A DNA stretch of 64,000 nucleotides from an uncultured Pelagibacteraceae bacterium (GCA_902539745.1 CACBKA010000001.1:110449-174448); one strand, 5' to 3'. Shown: positions 1 to 8,689, numbered from the stretch's first letter. The notes: generated by a model from the sequence alone, not told the origin. Numbers and translations are program-made.

Positions 1-28
1 GCCCAATTATTCTAATTAACTTATTCAT
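1..28 (-). CDS. 5' end of an unidentified gene (partial, leaves the window)
   Basis: Only the first nine codons are visible on the minus strand, reading MNKLIRIIG. The start is supported by a good ribosome binding site (GGAG at 35-38, six bases upstream of the ATG). The basic start followed by hydrophobic residues is compatible with a signal peptide or membrane anchor, but nine residues are too few to name a family. A perfect Fur-type palindrome lies 35 bases upstream, so iron-related expression is a reasonable inference. Confidence 0.55.
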
Positions 29-62
29 AGTTTTCTCCATTTGAGAACGATTATCACATAAG

Positions 63-77
63 TGATAATGATTATCA
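63..77. promoter_or_regulatory. Fur-box-like operator
   Basis: TGATAATGATTATCA is a perfect 7-1-7 inverted repeat and matches the classical Fur core TGATAAT-N-ATTATCA. A second, imperfect GATTATCA half-site lies just upstream at about 48-55. The site lies between the end of egtD and the start of the gene that leaves the left edge, so it most likely controls that gene. Binding by Fur is inferred from sequence only. Confidence 0.6.
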
Positions 78-101
78 ATGGCAAAAACGTCGCATACCTG
101 A

Positions 102-1004
102 CTATTTTAGTAGGAATAGAGAATAATATTTTTGATTGTCTAACCAAACTCGTTCAGTGGTCCAACCTGTATTTGAAGCTAGTCTTGTAAAGGATTTCAC
201 AGTAAATTTATTTGAAATCTCGACTAAAATTCTCTCTCTCTTTTTTAAAAAAAATCTTTTATTACCAATTTTAAAGTTTTGATTAACCTTACTAACTAAA
301 TAACCTTGAATACATTTTAATTTAGTATTGTAAAAACCATGATAATAAAAATCTTTAATATTTAGATTTGTTTTTTGTGTTCTATTTATAATATTGATTA
401 AATTTAAACTAAATTTAGCTGTATACCCTTTTTTGTCGTTATAGGCTTTATCAAGAGTTGTTTTATTTTTAATAAGATCAACACCAATAAATAAATAGTT
501 ATTTTTACTTATGCTTTTTCTTAACTTTTTCAAAAATTTAATTTCCTCTTTATTGTAAAAATTACCAATAGATGAACCTAGAAAAAAATACACTTTAGTT
601 GTTTCTTTAAGATTAGGTATTTTAAATTGCTTAGAATAATCAATTTTTTTAGGTTTTATTTTAATTTTTGGATATTGTTTTTTGAGTTTTTTTACTGAAT
701 TCCTTACATAATCTAATGATATATCGAGTGGAACATAATATTTTACATCCTTATTAATTAATAACTTTATCTTATCTATAGCTCCGCTTCCCAGTTCTAC
801 ATACGATAGCTTACCATTAAATAGTTTGGGTATTTCTTTAGAAATTTTTTTAAGTATCTCTTTTTCTTTTCTTGTAGGATAATATTCTTTTTGTTTTGTG
901 ATTTTCTCAAAATATTTACTTCCCTGTAGATCATAATGATACTTTGATGGAATTCTTTTGTTTTTTTTAGATAAACCGATAATAAGGTCTTTTTTGAATG
1001 TCAT
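102..1004 (-). CDS. egtD: L-histidine N-alpha-methyltransferase (EgtD family)
   Basis: SAM-dependent enzyme of the EgtD family, which trimethylates histidine to hercynine (histidine betaine), the first step of ergothioneine synthesis. The 300-residue length is close to the family's usual ~320. Visible signatures are the SAM-binding ELGSG at 70-74, the SSIGNF segment at 144-149 with the histidine-binding Asn, and VEISNKF at 261-267, where Glu262 and Ser264 match the pair that holds the histidine imidazole in mycobacterial EgtD. It starts 37 bases after proW ends and probably belongs to the proX-proW transcript. No EgtB-type sulfoxide synthase is adjacent, so the end product could be hercynine itself. 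The family call is firm; the pathway outcome is inference. Confidence 0.85.
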   Translation of the reverse strand: MTFKKDLIIGLSKKNKRIPSKYHYDLQGSKYFEKITKQKEYYPTRKEKEILKKISKEIPKLFNGKLSYVELGSGAIDKIKLLINKDVKYYVPLDISLDYVRNSVKKLKKQYPKIKIKPKKIDYSKQFKIPNLKETTKVYFFLGSSIGNFYNKEEIKFLKKLRKSISKNNYLFIGVDLIKNKTTLDKAYNDKKGYTAKFSLNLINIINRTQKTNLNIKDFYYHGFYNTKLKCIQGYLVSKVNQNFKIGNKRFFLKKRERILVEISNKFTVKSFTRLASNTGWTTERVWLDNQKYYSLFLLK

Positions 1005-1041
1005 TTTGTGAAATTAATGATTTAAAATTTGATCGATAATA

Positions 1042-1908
1042 TTACCTAGTTTTAATATTATCTTGTGGAACGATTTTTTGAGTTATTCTGTCTAAAACTA
1101 TTGCTAATATTACGATACCTGTACCGCCAATTACAGCTGCACCGATATCTAATCTACCAAGGGCAACATAAACGGTTAAACCTAGACCGCCAGCTCCAAT
1201 TAGAGCTGCAATTACTACCATTGATAAAGCTAGCATTAATGTTTGGTTTACTCCTGCCATAATAGTTTTTAGTGCAAGAGGTAATTCAATTCTGTGTAAA
1301 ATTTTAAATTTTGATAATCCTAAACTAGCACCTGCTTCTTTAAATCCTTTACCAACCTGTCTAATTCCTAGATTTGTTAGCCTGATTACTGGTGGTAAAG
1401 CAAATATAATAGTTGCTACTACACCAGGTGTTAAACCAACTCCAAATAGCATCACAACTGGTATAAGGTAAACAAAACTAGGTATGGTTTGCATTATATC
1501 GAGTATAGGTCTTAATATTATTTCGAATATTCTACTTCTGGACGCAGCAATACCTAATGGTATTCCAATAATCATACAAAAGATAACAGCAGTAAAAATC
1601 ATAGCAAGAGTTGTCATGGTTTCTTTCCATAGATCAACTAAATCAATAGCGATTAAGCTTACAGCTGCAAAAAAAGCAAATTTTACCCCGTTTGTTTTCC
1701 ATGCAAAAAAAATAAATATTAAAACGACAATTGGAAATGGTATCCAATTAAATAGAGTATCTAATCCTTCGAGAGTAGCATCAATGGGTGCGGCTAACTT
1801 CTTAAAGAGCGGCCGTTGTGTAAACAGCCACTCTTTAATATTTCTTTCAATCCATTCTGCTATTGGAATGTAGATTTCGTAGTCAGAAGGTGCAAGTTTT
1901 AAGTTCAC
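1042..1908 (-). CDS. proW: Glycine betaine/proline-type ABC transporter permease
   Basis: Inner-membrane permease of the ProW/OpuAB family, which moves quaternary-ammonium osmolytes delivered by a periplasmic binding protein. The 288 residues begin with a short polar segment and then hold about six membrane spans. The permease core shows the EAA-type loop EAGASLGLSKFKILHRIELP near residues 191-210. The only start in frame near the proX stop is GTG at 1908, 18 bases downstream of proX; the ribosome binding site is weak, which suggests translational coupling. The ATPase partner (ProV) is not next to it in this window. Confidence 0.88.
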   Translation of the reverse strand: MNLKLAPSDYEIYIPIAEWIERNIKEWLFTQRPLFKKLAAPIDATLEGLDTLFNWIPFPIVVLIFIFFAWKTNGVKFAFFAAVSLIAIDLVDLWKETMTTLAMIFTAVIFCMIIGIPLGIAASRSRIFEIILRPILDIMQTIPSFVYLIPVVMLFGVGLTPGVVATIIFALPPVIRLTNLGIRQVGKGFKEAGASLGLSKFKILHRIELPLALKTIMAGVNQTLMLALSMVVIAALIGAGGLGLTVYVALGRLDIGAAVIGGTGIVILAIVLDRITQKIVPQDNIKTR

Positions 1909-1926
1909 TGAACTTATGATTGCAAC

Positions 1927-2868
1927 CTATTTAATCCAACTATTGAAAGTACTTTGGTTAGCTTTAATCCATTCAGCAGCATGCTTTTTAATTGCTCTTT
2001 CGCTTTTCTCGCCCGCATTCATTTTCATGTTTTGAGCAGCAATATCAGCTAGAGGAATTGATGCTTTTTTAAGCATCTTCTCTATATCTTTATTTGCTTT
2101 TAAGAAATCTGCGTTAGCAGCTGGTCTGATGTCATCAGCACCAAAACCCATATTAATTTTAGATTTTGTTGCATTATCTACGCTAACTTTTTTAGTAGCG
2201 CTGTAAGGAACTTCTATCCAAACAACGTCCTGTCCAAGTTTTAAAGCACCAACAGTCCAATTCGGAGTCCATGTATAAAATAATACTGGTTTTCCGTTTT
2301 TGTATTTAGCAACTACATCAGCCATTGAAGCAGAGTAGTCAGCCTTAACTGGATTAATAAAATCACCTAAGCCTAGTTCAGCAAAATGTTTTGTAATTTG
2401 CTTTTCGCAACCCCAACCTGGAGGGCAAGCAACCATGTCTGCTTTACCATCGCCATTAGAGTCCCATGCTTTAGCGTTTGCTTTAATATCCATTACGCTT
2501 TTGATTCCATACTTGTCAGCTGATTTTTTATCAACTAGATAGCCTTGCAATCCGCCTTTTTTCATCACGTAACCAACGGTTTTAACTTTTCCTTTGGCTT
2601 CTTTGATGTAACCATCGTGAGTTCCAAACCATCCATTAACCCATAGGTCTAGATCTCCCGCAGCTGCAGCTACGTAAAATACTGAAGGTTTGATAGCTTT
2701 AGGTTCAGTTACTGTGTGTCCCATTGCTTCCAAAGCTTGTTTGTATATTTCAGCTTGGAAATAACCAGTATCCCAATTTGCTTTTGCCATTTTAACTTCC
2801 ACAGCATTAGCAGCGTTTGTGATAGTGATCGAAGTAAACAGAGCAACTATTAACTTAAATAGTCTCAT
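1927..2868 (-). CDS. proX: Glycine betaine/proline-type periplasmic binding protein
   Basis: Solute-binding protein of the ProX/OpuAC family, exported to the periplasm by a signal peptide (about residues 1-22, ending in NAANA). Aromatic segments that normally form the cage around the trimethylammonium group are present: ANWDTGYFQ, LWVNGWFG, CPPGWGCEK and YTWTPNW. At 313 residues it has the usual length. The ATG at 2868 follows an AAGGGGG ribosome binding site. It is the first gene of the proX-proW-egtD run. Likely ligands are glycine betaine, DMSP or similar; a betaine such as hercynine is possible given egtD downstream, but that is inference. Confidence 0.88.
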   Translation of the reverse strand: MRLFKLIVALFTSITITNAANAVEVKMAKANWDTGYFQAEIYKQALEAMGHTVTEPKAIKPSVFYVAAAAGDLDLWVNGWFGTHDGYIKEAKGKVKTVGYVMKKGGLQGYLVDKKSADKYGIKSVMDIKANAKAWDSNGDGKADMVACPPGWGCEKQITKHFAELGLGDFINPVKADYSASMADVVAKYKNGKPVLFYTWTPNWTVGALKLGQDVVWIEVPYSATKKVSVDNATKSKINMGFGADDIRPAANADFLKANKDIEKMLKKASIPLADIAAQNMKMNAGEKSERAIKKHAAEWIKANQSTFNSWIK

Positions 2869-2879
2869 TTTTCCCCCTT

Positions 2880-2897
2880 AATTATTAATTAATAATT
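2880..2897. promoter_or_regulatory. 18-bp perfect palindrome in the proX leader
   Basis: AATTATTAATTAATAATT reads the same on both strands and sits directly upstream of the proX ribosome binding site. It could be an operator or a small mRNA hairpin, but it is all A/T, so chance is a real alternative. No riboswitch was recognised in the 123-base gap between proX and zur. Confidence 0.3.
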
Positions 2898-2991
2898 GCA
2901 AAAAACTAGCATGTATAAAAAGTTAATGTAACCGGAACACAACTAAAAAGTGAATCTTATATGTAAGTAAAATAAGGGTTTTTGAGGGAAA

Positions 2992-3396
2992 TTATTGTTT
3001 TAATTTACAATCTCTACATAAACCAAAAAATTCCAAATTATATTTCTTATATTTCATTCCAGAATTATCTTCGAAATTACTCAAATATTTTGAAAGTTTA
3101 GTATTTTTAATTTCTTTAACATGCTCACAATTATTGCAAATTGAAAATGCTGTTGCTTTTGAAATTTCACAATCAGAATTTTTACAAGCAATAAAAGCAT
3201 TTTTGCTTTCGATTTTATGTATTTTTCCTATTTCAATAAGCTTTTCTAAAGCTCTGTAAACCTGGAGGGGTGCTTTAATTCCCCTTTTTTGAACGTTATA
3301 AAGTATTGAATAAGCTTTAAGTGGTCCTTTTGCCTTTTCAATTATATTAAGAACAATTTGTTGGTTTTTCGATAGCTGTTCTTGTTTCTGAGTCAT
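2992..3396 (-). CDS. zur: Zinc uptake regulator, Fur family (Zur)
   Basis: A 134-residue Fur-superfamily repressor: N-terminal winged helix (about residues 8-70) and a cysteine-rich dimerisation half with CKNSDC, CNNC and CRDC, the last two typical of the structural zinc site. It is the last gene of a minus-strand run znuC-znuB-zur, 22 bases after znuB. That context identifies it as the zinc-responsive member (Zur) rather than Fur. It is expected to repress both znu transcripts through the sites at 5001-5031, closing an autoregulatory loop. Confidence 0.88.
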   Translation of the reverse strand: MTQKQEQLSKNQQIVLNIIEKAKGPLKAYSILYNVQKRGIKAPLQVYRALEKLIEIGKIHKIESKNAFIACKNSDCEISKATAFSICNNCEHVKEIKNTKLSKYLSNFEDNSGMKYKKYNLEFFGLCRDCKLKQ

Positions 3397-3418
3397 AAAT
3401 TATTTTAACACTTTCATT

Positions 3419-4222
3419 TTACTTTTTCAAATCTGAAACTTTTTTAAATTTTATTAGTGATAATATAAATAATAATAATGTAGCAGTTATAATTGATGGT
3501 CCTGAAGCTGAATTAATTTTCAATGATGTGAACAAACCGACTAAAACAGATATCAATCCAAATACTACTGAAAAAATAACCATCTGTTTAGGATTATTAG
3601 AAACATTTCTTGCAGTTGCAGCAGGAATAATAAGCATACCGGTTATCAAAAGGAGTCCTACAATTTTAATTGAGATGGCAATAAGAGCTGCAGTTAAAAT
3701 TGTAAAAATTGCATTAAATTTATCTGGTTTCATACCTTCAGCTTCTGATAGTTCATAATTCACCGTTGATGCAAATAATGGCTTCCAGATTAATTTAAGA
3801 ACAATTAGTATTAAACCTCCACCAAGCCAAATAACCAATAAATCATTTTGATTTACAGCTAAAATGTCTCCAAATAACAAGGCCATTACATCAAATCTAA
3901 TTGAAGTTAAAAAACCTATAACTACAAGTCCAACAGCTAATGAGGCATGAGCTAATAGACCTAATAAAGCATCATTTGGTAATTTTGTTTTCTTTTGTAA
4001 TTGTAATAACAAAATTGCTAAGACTGCAGAGATTATAAAAACTGAAAACGCAATATTAATTTCAAAAAATAAAGCCATGGTAACACCTAATAGTGCTGAA
4101 TGAGCCAATGTACCCGCAAAAAAAGACAATCTCCTCCAAACTACAAAGCATCCAAGCGGTCCTGTTACAAGTGAGATTCCTATCCCCGCTATCAGTGCTC
4201 TAGTAAAAAAATCATCAAACAT
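3419..4222 (-). CDS. znuB: Zinc ABC transporter permease
   Basis: A 267-residue polytopic membrane protein of the ABC-3 family (ZnuB/MntB) that forms the zinc channel of the importer. It carries about eight hydrophobic helices and the family-typical opening around RALIAGIGISLVTGPLGCFV. Its ATG lies two bases after the znuC stop, so the two are co-translated. ZnuC energises it and ZnuA, encoded divergently, delivers the metal. Manganese or iron ABC-3 permeases look similar; zinc is chosen because of zur and the histidine-rich ZnuA. Confidence 0.92.
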   Translation of the reverse strand: MFDDFFTRALIAGIGISLVTGPLGCFVVWRRLSFFAGTLAHSALLGVTMALFFEINIAFSVFIISAVLAILLLQLQKKTKLPNDALLGLLAHASLAVGLVVIGFLTSIRFDVMALLFGDILAVNQNDLLVIWLGGGLILIVLKLIWKPLFASTVNYELSEAEGMKPDKFNAIFTILTAALIAISIKIVGLLLITGMLIIPAATARNVSNNPKQMVIFSVVFGLISVLVGLFTSLKINSASGPSIITATLLLFILSLIKFKKVSDLKK

Positions 4223-4224
4223 AA

Positions 4225-4977
4225 TTATTTTTTTGGATCTATTGATCCATCTGCAGAGTGTGAATGATCGTGTTCGTGTTCATATAAAGATAATATATTT
4301 GAAGCTCTGTCCCCAAATAACTCTTTATATTTTTCATCTTTAACTACTGTGTGAGGTTTCCCTGAACAACATACATGTCCATTTAAACATATAACAAAGT
4401 CTGTTGCTGACATTACAACATGAAGATCATGTGAAATTAAAAGAATCCCACAATTTAATTTTTCTGATATTTTTTTAATTAATTCATACAATGCAATTTC
4501 ACCTTTAAAATCAACGCCTTGTACTGGTTCATCTAATACTAAAAGTTCAGGTTTTTTTGCAATAGCTCTTGCTATTAAAACTCTTTGAAATTCACCGCCA
4601 GATAAATTACTCAAGCTTTTATTTTTTAAATGATCAACCCCTGTTAAATTTAAAGCAACGTTAATTTGATCATTTTTTAAATCTTCAGTTAACGACATAA
4701 AATCAATTACTCTAATAGGAAGCGTCCAATCTACTGAAACTTTTTGTGGTACATAACCTATTCTTTCAGTAAATCTTCTTACTCTACCTTCTATTTTTTT
4801 ATAAATACCTAGAGCAATTTTCGCTGTGGTCGACTTGCCTGATCCATTGGGGCCAATTAAAGTAACTATTTCACCTTGTTTTATTTCTAATGAAACTTCT
4901 TTTATTAATGCTTTGTCATTTAAATAAAAGCTAGCGTTTTCCACTTTTAAGAGAATTTTTTTATTTTTATTTTCCAT
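4225..4977 (-). CDS. znuC: Zinc ABC transporter ATP-binding protein
   Basis: Cytoplasmic ATPase of the zinc importer. Visible motifs are the Walker A GPNGSGKSTTAK, the signature LSGGEFQRVLIARA, the Walker B LLVLDEP and a switch histidine in LLISHDLHVV. The C-terminus is histidine-rich (YEHEHDHSHS), common in zinc ATPases. A longer reading from a TTG at 4998 is possible, but I chose the ATG at 4977: it follows a short purine-rich stretch (AAGAG) and keeps the coding region clear of the upstream Zur-like site. Confidence 0.92.
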   Translation of the reverse strand: MENKNKKILLKVENASFYLNDKALIKEVSLEIKQGEIVTLIGPNGSGKSTTAKIALGIYKKIEGRVRRFTERIGYVPQKVSVDWTLPIRVIDFMSLTEDLKNDQINVALNLTGVDHLKNKSLSNLSGGEFQRVLIARAIAKKPELLVLDEPVQGVDFKGEIALYELIKKISEKLNCGILLISHDLHVVMSATDFVICLNGHVCCSGKPHTVVKDEKYKELFGDRASNILSLYEHEHDHSHSADGSIDPKK

Positions 4978-5000
4978 AATAAAACTCTTGATTAACAAAA

Positions 5001-5031
5001 TGTAATATTATAACAAACGTTATATTATAAC
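5001..5031. promoter_or_regulatory. Two phased Zur-like operators between znuC and znuA
   Basis: Two A/T palindromes lie in the 70-base divergent gap: GTAATATTATAAC at 5002-5014 (imperfect) and GTTATATTATAAC at 5019-5031 (perfect). Their centres are 17 bases apart and both are followed by AAA, so they also form a direct repeat. The GTTATA-TATAAC architecture resembles known bacterial Zur boxes. The site lies upstream of both transcripts and next to a zur gene, so joint zinc-dependent repression is the natural reading. Confidence 0.75.
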
Positions 5032-5046
5032 AAATTAAGGAGCAAC

Positions 5047-6108
5047 ATGAAACGAACCCTATTTATTACATTATTTTTATCTATATTTTCTTTTAACAGC
5101 ACAGTGTCTGCAGACGTTAAAGTAGTTACTTCGATTAAGCCAATACATTCTTTGGCTGCATACGTAATGGATGGTGTTGGAAAACCTAATGTAATAGTAG
5201 ATGGTTATAATTCACCACACGGTTTTAGCTTAAAACCATCACATGCAAAAATGATTGAAAACGCTGATCTAATTATTTGGGTTGGTGAAGATTTAGAAGC
5301 ATTTTTAGAAAAACCATTAGATTCAATTGCAAAAAAAGCAACAAAAGTAGAATTAATGGATTTAAAAGGAATTAAAAAATTAAAATTTAGAGAAAAAAAT
5401 ATTTTTGAAGGTCATGATGATCATGGACATAAAAAAGATAAACATGACGATCATGGACATAAAAAAGATAAACATGACGATCATGGACATAAAAAAGATA
5501 AACATGACGATCATGGTCACAAAGAGCACAAAGAGCATGGACACAAAGAGGATAAACACAAAGAGGATAAACATGATGATCACGGTCACGAGGGACATGC
5601 TCACGGAGAACACGATCCGCACATTTGGTTAGACCCAATGAACGCCAAAGTGATTATTAAAGAAATTACAAATCAATTAGTTAAGCTTGATTCAGCAAAC
5701 AGCGCAAAATACAAAGCTAATTCTAGAGAAGCTATTTCTGATATAGACGCGTTAACAAAATCCATCAAAAAAGACTTAAATAAAAATTCAAGAGTTGTAG
5801 TTTTCCATGATGCTTATCAATATTTTGAAAATAGATTTGGAATTAAAATTCTTGGGGCGTTAACTGTTAATACAGATGTATTACCTGGTGCTGAACAATT
5901 AGCTGAAATTAGAGAAGTTATTGAACATGAAAAAGTTAATTGTATTTTTTCAGAACCCCAGTTTAATCCATCAATTATAAAAACAATTGCAAAGGATACA
6001 AATATTAAAACTGGTGTGTTAGATCCTCTGGGAGCAACCCTAGACAAAGGTAAAGGCATGTATTCTGAACTACTTAAGAATATGTCTTCGTCCTTTAAAG
6101 GCTGCTAA
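5047..6108 (+). CDS. znuA: Zinc ABC transporter periplasmic binding protein
   Basis: A 353-residue cluster A-I metal-binding protein with a signal peptide (about residues 1-22, ending VSA). The first metal-ligand His is in [10 protein letters not shown], further ligands are in DPHIWLDP and [10 protein letters not shown], and the late acidic loop GVLDPLG is also present. Between the first two ligand regions (about residues 120-195) is a long His/Asp/Lys loop containing tandem [10 protein letters not shown] units, the feature that separates zinc ZnuA from manganese homologues. It starts after an AAGGAG ribosome binding site and is transcribed away from znuCB-zur. Its end overlaps the convergent ATPase gene by four bases. 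Confidence 0.95.
   Translation: MKRTLFITLFLSIFSFNSTVSADVKVVTSIKPIHSLAAYVMDGVGKPNVIVDGYNSPHGFSLKPSHAKMIENADLIIWVGEDLEAFLEKPLDSIAKKATKVELMDLKGIKKLKFREKNIFEGHDDHGHKKDKHDDHGHKKDKHDDHGHKKDKHDDHGHKEHKEHGHKEDKHKEDKHDDHGHEGHAHGEHDPHIWLDPMNAKVIIKEITNQLVKLDSANSAKYKANSREAISDIDALTKSIKKDLNKNSRVVVFHDAYQYFENRFGIKILGALTVNTDVLPGAEQLAEIREVIEHEKVNCIFSEPQFNPSIIKTIAKDTNIKTGVLDPLGATLDKGKGMYSELLKNMSSSFKGC
5413..5520 (+). repeat. 30-bp in-frame tandem repeat in znuA
   Basis: Three near-identical 30-base units (5413-5442, 5443-5472, 5473-5502) and the start of a fourth encode the decapeptide [10 protein letters not shown]. The first differs by one synonymous base. The units are contiguous and coding, with no spacers. 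Such arrays change copy number easily, so the length of the histidine loop may vary between strains. Confidence 0.92.
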
Positions 6109-7160
6109 TTTTTGATCCTATTTTTATTTGAATCAAAGAAATAAACATTTTCTTTAGAGAATGATATTTGGGAATGATTTTTATCTATATTGCTTGAAGT
6201 TTTTATTCTAAACTCTTCACCATCTACAGACGAGTATATAATCTTATCAAATCCAAGATTTTCTATAAGATCAATCTTAATCTTGGCTTTTATATCTTGA
6301 GAATTATCAGCCTTAATATGTTCAGGTCTAATTCCAAGATAAATATCATCATTAAATTTATAACCATTAAACTGGATATCGCTGTTAAAAATATTAATTG
6401 TATTTCCGTTTTTAATTTTTCCTTTATCAATTTTTAAAATATTCATTCTCGGTGACCCTATAAATTCTGCTACAAAAATATTATTTGGATCGTTGTATAT
6501 TTCATCTGGTGATCCATATTGCTCCATTACTCCTTGGTTTAAAATAACAATCTTATCAGCTAGAGTCATGGCCTCTACTTGATCGTGTGTAACATAAATC
6601 ATATTCGTACTAAGTTTTTTATGAAGTTTTGAAATTTCTACACGCATTTCTGATCTTAAAGCAGCATCAAGATTTGAAAGCGGTTCATCGAACAAAAACA
6701 ATTTAGGGTTTCTCGTTATTGCGCGTCCTATTGCTACTCTTTGTCGTTGTCCGCCGGATAGTTGTCTTGGTTTTCTCTCAAGAAGATCTTCAATCTGAAG
6801 AGTTTTTGCTGCATCTTTTACCTTTTTATCTATTTCGTTTTTATCAAGCTTTTCATTTTTCAATCCGAATGACATATTTTCGTAAACATTCATGTGCGGG
6901 TATAAAGCATATGATTGAAAAACCATTGCAATTCCTCTTTTTGATGGAATTAAATTATTAATTATTTTTTTATCTAAATGTATTTCACCTTCATCAACTG
7001 ACTCTAAACCAGAAATCATTCTTAGTAGTGTCGACTTTCCACATCCTGATGGACCTACTAAAACAATAAATTCGCCGTGATTAATTTTAATGTTAAATTT
7101 GTCTATGACCTTGTTTGCACCAAATGATTTTTCAATATTTTTTAATTCGATAGTAGCCAT
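6105..7160 (-). CDS. ugpC: Carbohydrate ABC transporter ATP-binding protein (MalK/UgpC type)
   Basis: A 351-residue ATPase of the CUT1 class: Walker [15 protein letters not shown]-loop [12 protein letters not shown], signature [14 protein letters not shown], Walker [14 protein letters not shown] and a switch His in YVTHDQ, followed by a C-terminal TOBE-type domain (about 235-345) with GIRPEH. It is transcribed divergently from the binding-protein and permease genes at 7319-11133 and is the obvious energy subunit of that importer. The symbol follows the family; the true substrate is not shown by this gene. Confidence 0.88.
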   Translation of the reverse strand: MATIELKNIEKSFGANKVIDKFNIKINHGEFIVLVGPSGCGKSTLLRMISGLESVDEGEIHLDKKIINNLIPSKRGIAMVFQSYALYPHMNVYENMSFGLKNEKLDKNEIDKKVKDAAKTLQIEDLLERKPRQLSGGQRQRVAIGRAITRNPKLFLFDEPLSNLDAALRSEMRVEISKLHKKLSTNMIYVTHDQVEAMTLADKIVILNQGVMEQYGSPDEIYNDPNNIFVAEFIGSPRMNILKIDKGKIKNGNTINIFNSDIQFNGYKFNDDIYLGIRPEHIKADNSQDIKAKIKIDLIENLGFDKIIYSSVDGEEFRIKTSSNIDKNHSQISFSKENVYFFDSNKNRIKN

Positions 7161-7318
7161 ACAACTTCTGGTTTAACTTTAGATTTTAATTTTTATTTAT
7201 ACTTAAAAATTAAAGTAATAGAAAAATTCGATAGCATCTATAATTTTTTTAAAGGGTTTTCATTCTCGACAGATTTGGTAGGTTTTCTCGTTTATATATA
7301 AAATTATTAGGGGGATAA

Positions 7319-8641
7319 ATGAAAAAAGTAATAATTTATCTTTTTGCTTTAGTATTTTTGGCAAACTCGAGTTATGCCGGAATTACATTTTGGACGACTG
7401 AAGTACAGCCGGCTAGAATGGAAAAGCAGAAAGAAATGGCTAAAGCTTTTGAAGCCAAGTCAGGTATTAGCGTAGAAGTAATTCCTGTTGAAGAAAAAGA
7501 TCTTGGAAAAAGAGCTACAGCTGCAGCAGCTGCAGGTGATCTACCTGATGTGATCTATCATACACTTCAGTACGTATTACCATGGGCAGAAGCTGGGATA
7601 TTAGATGTTAATGCTAACAACGCAGTTGTTAAATCTTTGGGTAAAAATACTTTTGCTCCAGGTGCACTTAACATGGCAAAAAAAGGTGGAAAAATAGCTG
7701 CTGTACCAGTTGATGGCTGGACACAGATGGTTGTTTACAGAAAAGATTTGTTCAAAGAATTTAATCTTCAACCACCAACAAATTATGAAAACATTTCTAA
7801 AGCTGTAAAAGCTTTATCAAATGCAGACAGATTTGGATTTGTTGCTGCCACGAAAACAGATGAAAACTTTATGAGCCAAGTACTCGAACATGTACTTTTA
7901 GCGAATGGAGTTAATTTTGTTAAAAAGGGTGGAACAAAGAAACAAGGTAAAGAACTTAAAAATGCTCTAGTGTTTTACAAGGAACTTGCTAAGGCAAGCC
8001 CTCCAGGAGAATTATTCTGGAAACAATCTAGAGAGCTTTACTTCGCTGGCAAAACACCAATGATTATTTGGTCACCATTTATTATGGACGAATTAGCAGG
8101 ATTAAGAGACTCTGCTCCTCCAACAATAAACAGTGATCCAACATCGCCGGAACTTGCATCAAAAACTGGTTTCATCACAAACTTTAGTGGTCCAGATAAT
8201 AAAAAAGGTGCTGCTTGGGCTGATGTTAGATACTTTGGTATTACTGCTGATGCTGATACTGATGAGGCTAAAAAATTCATCGAATACTCAATGGATGAAG
8301 GTTACACAGCTACATTATCTATCGCGCCAGAAGGTAAATTTCCTGTAAGAAGAGGAAATGCTAGTGATCCAGCTGCGTTTACAAAAGCTTGGAGTAAGCT
8401 TCCAGTTGGTGTTGATAGAAAGAAACCTTTAACAGAACTTTATTCTGGTGATGTTATTAATAACATTGTAGCAGGTTTAGATACTGCTAACAGATGGGGT
8501 GTTAAAGAAGGTGAACTTTCTAGAGCATCTAAAATCATCAATGCACAATTCTTAAATAGAATCACAAGAGAATTTATTGATGATCAAATTACAGCAGATG
8601 AAGCAGTTGATAAAATCAACGCTGAATTAGCTAAATTTTAG
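7319..8641 (+). CDS. Carbohydrate ABC transporter periplasmic binding protein
   Basis: A 440-residue extracellular solute-binding protein family 1 member. The signal peptide ends near residue 20 (NSSYA), and the mature start ITFWTTEVQPARMEKQKEMA is typical of CUT1 binding proteins. It follows a strong AGGGGG ribosome binding site. It precedes two permease genes but is separated from them by a hairpin terminator, which usually gives more binding protein than permease. The GH63-like hydrolase downstream suggests a glycoside ligand such as a glycosylglycerate or disaccharide; that is inference. Confidence 0.88.
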   Translation: MKKVIIYLFALVFLANSSYAGITFWTTEVQPARMEKQKEMAKAFEAKSGISVEVIPVEEKDLGKRATAAAAAGDLPDVIYHTLQYVLPWAEAGILDVNANNAVVKSLGKNTFAPGALNMAKKGGKIAAVPVDGWTQMVVYRKDLFKEFNLQPPTNYENISKAVKALSNADRFGFVAATKTDENFMSQVLEHVLLANGVNFVKKGGTKKQGKELKNALVFYKELAKASPPGELFWKQSRELYFAGKTPMIIWSPFIMDELAGLRDSAPPTINSDPTSPELASKTGFITNFSGPDNKKGAAWADVRYFGITADADTDEAKKFIEYSMDEGYTATLSIAPEGKFPVRRGNASDPAAFTKAWSKLPVGVDRKKPLTELYSGDVINNIVAGLDTANRWGVKEGELSRASKIINAQFLNRITREFIDDQITADEAVDKINAELAKF

Positions 8642-8654
8642 TAAAAATATTCAT

Positions 8655-8687
8655 AAAAAGCGGGTAATATAATATTATCCGCTTTTT
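8655..8687 (+). terminator. Hairpin terminator/attenuator between binding protein and permease
   Basis: The arms 8655-8669 and 8673-8687 pair over 15 bases (GCGGGTAATA against TATTATCCGC, with flanking A5 and T5 and one G-U pair) around a three-base loop, and end in a T-run: the form of a Rho-independent terminator. The permease ATG begins only three bases after the T-run, so transcription must read through the hairpin, and the permease's ribosome landing site is inside it. Confidence 0.85.
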
Positions 8688-8689
8688 AT

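Noticed and set aside
1484..1873. 129-residue open frame antisense to proW
   Set aside because: It lies entirely inside a well-supported permease gene and resembles no family.
2898..2991. Possible glycine or SAM riboswitch before proX, as known from SAR11
   Set aside because: None of the conserved core elements of these riboswitches is present.
5413..5520. CRISPR-like regular repeat
   Set aside because: Units are contiguous without spacers, in frame, and encode the ZnuA histidine loop.
5380..5638. Three overlapping open frames on both strands over the znuA repeat, with Met/Ile/Phe-rich or His/Asp/Tyr-rich repeats
   Set aside because: They are by-products of the 30-base coding repeat read in other frames; the znuA frame is explained fully by its family.
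7161..7318. Divergent gap between the sugar ATPase and binding protein searched for an operator or riboswitch
   Set aside because: Only A/T-rich sequence with weak promoter-like boxes; no palindrome or known motif that I would defend.
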